Source of the DNA: Pseudomonadota bacterium
Lineage (GTDB): Bacteria > Pseudomonadota > Gammaproteobacteria > Burkholderiales > Burkholderiaceae_C
NCBI GenBank assembly: GCA_023396625.1
Contig: JAEWVY010000126.1
Span: 1-12,671, forward strand
Direction of reading: 5' to 3'
DNA length: 12,671 nucleotides
Shown here: piece by piece, positions 12,154 to 12,671 of the stretch
Position numbering within the stretch: the stretch's first letter is position 1
How the letters are laid out: each line of letters starts with the position of its first letter
Notes under the pieces: generated by a model
Told to the model about the DNA's origin: nothing
Seen by the model: only the letters and a program-made list of their open reading frames with translations
The model's database searches: none
Program-made: the position numbers and the translations under genes

Positions 12154-12671
12154 GGAAGCGCAACAGGTCTGCACGACTGGTTCCAGACGCCGCCTGGCCA
12201 GTATCTTCTCGCATGGGAGCGTGCGCGTTTCGAAGCGGCTGTGACCGATGTCTTCGGCTACCACGCACTCCAGCTGGGCTTGCCGGAACTCGACGCGCTG
12301 AGCGCCAACCGCATGCCACACCGCTGGCTGGCAACGGACGTGGCGGGGGCGGCCACGCCGTCCAGCGACCCAGTGGATGGCCACACCGGGGCGAGAACAA
12401 CGCCGCCGAGGCTGGCGTTGCGGACGGACTTTGCCGCCCTTCCATTTCCCGCGGAAAGCCTGGACCTTGTGGTGTTGCCGCACACACTGGAACTCAATGC
12501 CGATCCACATGCCACCTTGCGGGAGGTGGCGCGGGTGCTGATGCACGAAGGGCGTGTGGTGATTTGTGGTCTGAATCCCGCCAGCTTGTGGGGTTTTCGG
12601 CAATGGCGAGCGCACCTGTGCCAGCGGCTCGGTTTTGGCGAGCTGTACTTGCCCGCCACAGGCGATTTCAT
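12148..12671 (+). CDS. Class I SAM-dependent methyltransferase, YafS-like (3' truncated by window; start uncertain)
   Basis: The frame is open from 12148 to the window end and encodes a YafS-type methyltransferase. Residues include LHDWFQTPPGQYLLAWERA, VFGYHALQLGLPELDAL, NRMPHRW, and the core block TDFAALPFPAESLDLVVLPH then TLELNADPHATLREVARVL. The glycine-rich motif I is absent, as is usual in this group; the substrate is unknown. There is no ATG, GTG or TTG between the in-frame TGA at 12145-12147 and the conserved N-terminal region. The best candidate start is ATT at 12148, five bases after a perfect GGAGG (12138-12142); CTG at 12169 is an alternative. An ATG at 12136 is in the same frame but runs into that TGA after two more codons. 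Position opposite gloB supports the assignment. Confidence 0.85.
   Translation, partial: MIGSATGLHDWFQTPPGQYLLAWERARFEAAVTDVFGYHALQLGLPELDALSANRMPHRWLATDVAGAATPSSDPVDGHTGARTTPPRLALRTDFAALPFPAESLDLVVLPHTLELNADPHATLREVARVLMHEGRVVICGLNPASLWGFRQWRAHLCQRLGFGELYLPATGDF

Noticed and set aside
1..12671. Mobile elements, CRISPR repeats, tRNA genes or toxin-antitoxin pairs
   Set aside because: No repeated spacers, transposase or integrase motifs, tRNA-like cloverleaves or small paired genes were seen; composition is even across the window.

Overview
The window is a chromosomal stretch from a GC-rich proteobacterium. The gene content and blocks (rpsP-rimM-trmD-rplS, dnaX-ybaB-recR, gloB-mltD divergent from a YafS-like methyltransferase) and the protein sequences point to a betaproteobacterium, most likely Burkholderiales and perhaps near Alcaligenaceae. 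That placement rests on recognition, not on a database search. No mobile element, CRISPR array, tRNA or rRNA was seen. Most of the window is conserved housekeeping sequence.

Layout. 1-1364 (+): the C-terminal half of a DUF47/PhoU-like protein followed by a Pit-family phosphate transporter. 1386-2362 (-): a PAT-like GNAT acetyltransferase and a small TM2-type membrane protein that overlap by 4 bases. 2475-4665 (+): ribosomal protein S16, the 16S maturation factor RimM, the tRNA m1G37 methyltransferase TrmD and ribosomal protein L19, closed by a strong intrinsic terminator. 4724-5332: a junction with the 4.5S SRP RNA gene (ffs) on the minus strand, a small uncharacterised minus-strand gene just upstream of it, and a divergent promoter region. 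5333-8081 (+): dnaX, ybaB and recR, a DNA replication and repair operon. 8184-9777 (+): a MAPEG-family membrane protein and an isolated NitT/TauT-type periplasmic binding protein. 9787-12137 (-): gloB and mltD, overlapping, ending at a hairpin shared with the convergent binding-protein gene. 12148-12671 (+): a class I methyltransferase that runs off the end.

The most notable signal is in dnaX. A run of nine A residues (6447-6455) sits just after the ATPase and oligomerisation domains. Both alternative frames stop within one to seven codons after it. This is the architecture expected of programmed slippage that makes a short gamma subunit besides full-length tau.

Other points of interest are the methyltransferase, which has no ATG/GTG/TTG start at its N terminus but has an ATT codon five bases after a perfect GGAGG; likely leaderless gloB and dnaX transcripts; an extended -10 promoter with a structured leader in front of rplS; and the ffs promoter, whose -10 box forms the last codons of the upstream small gene. 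No wholly new multi-gene system was found.
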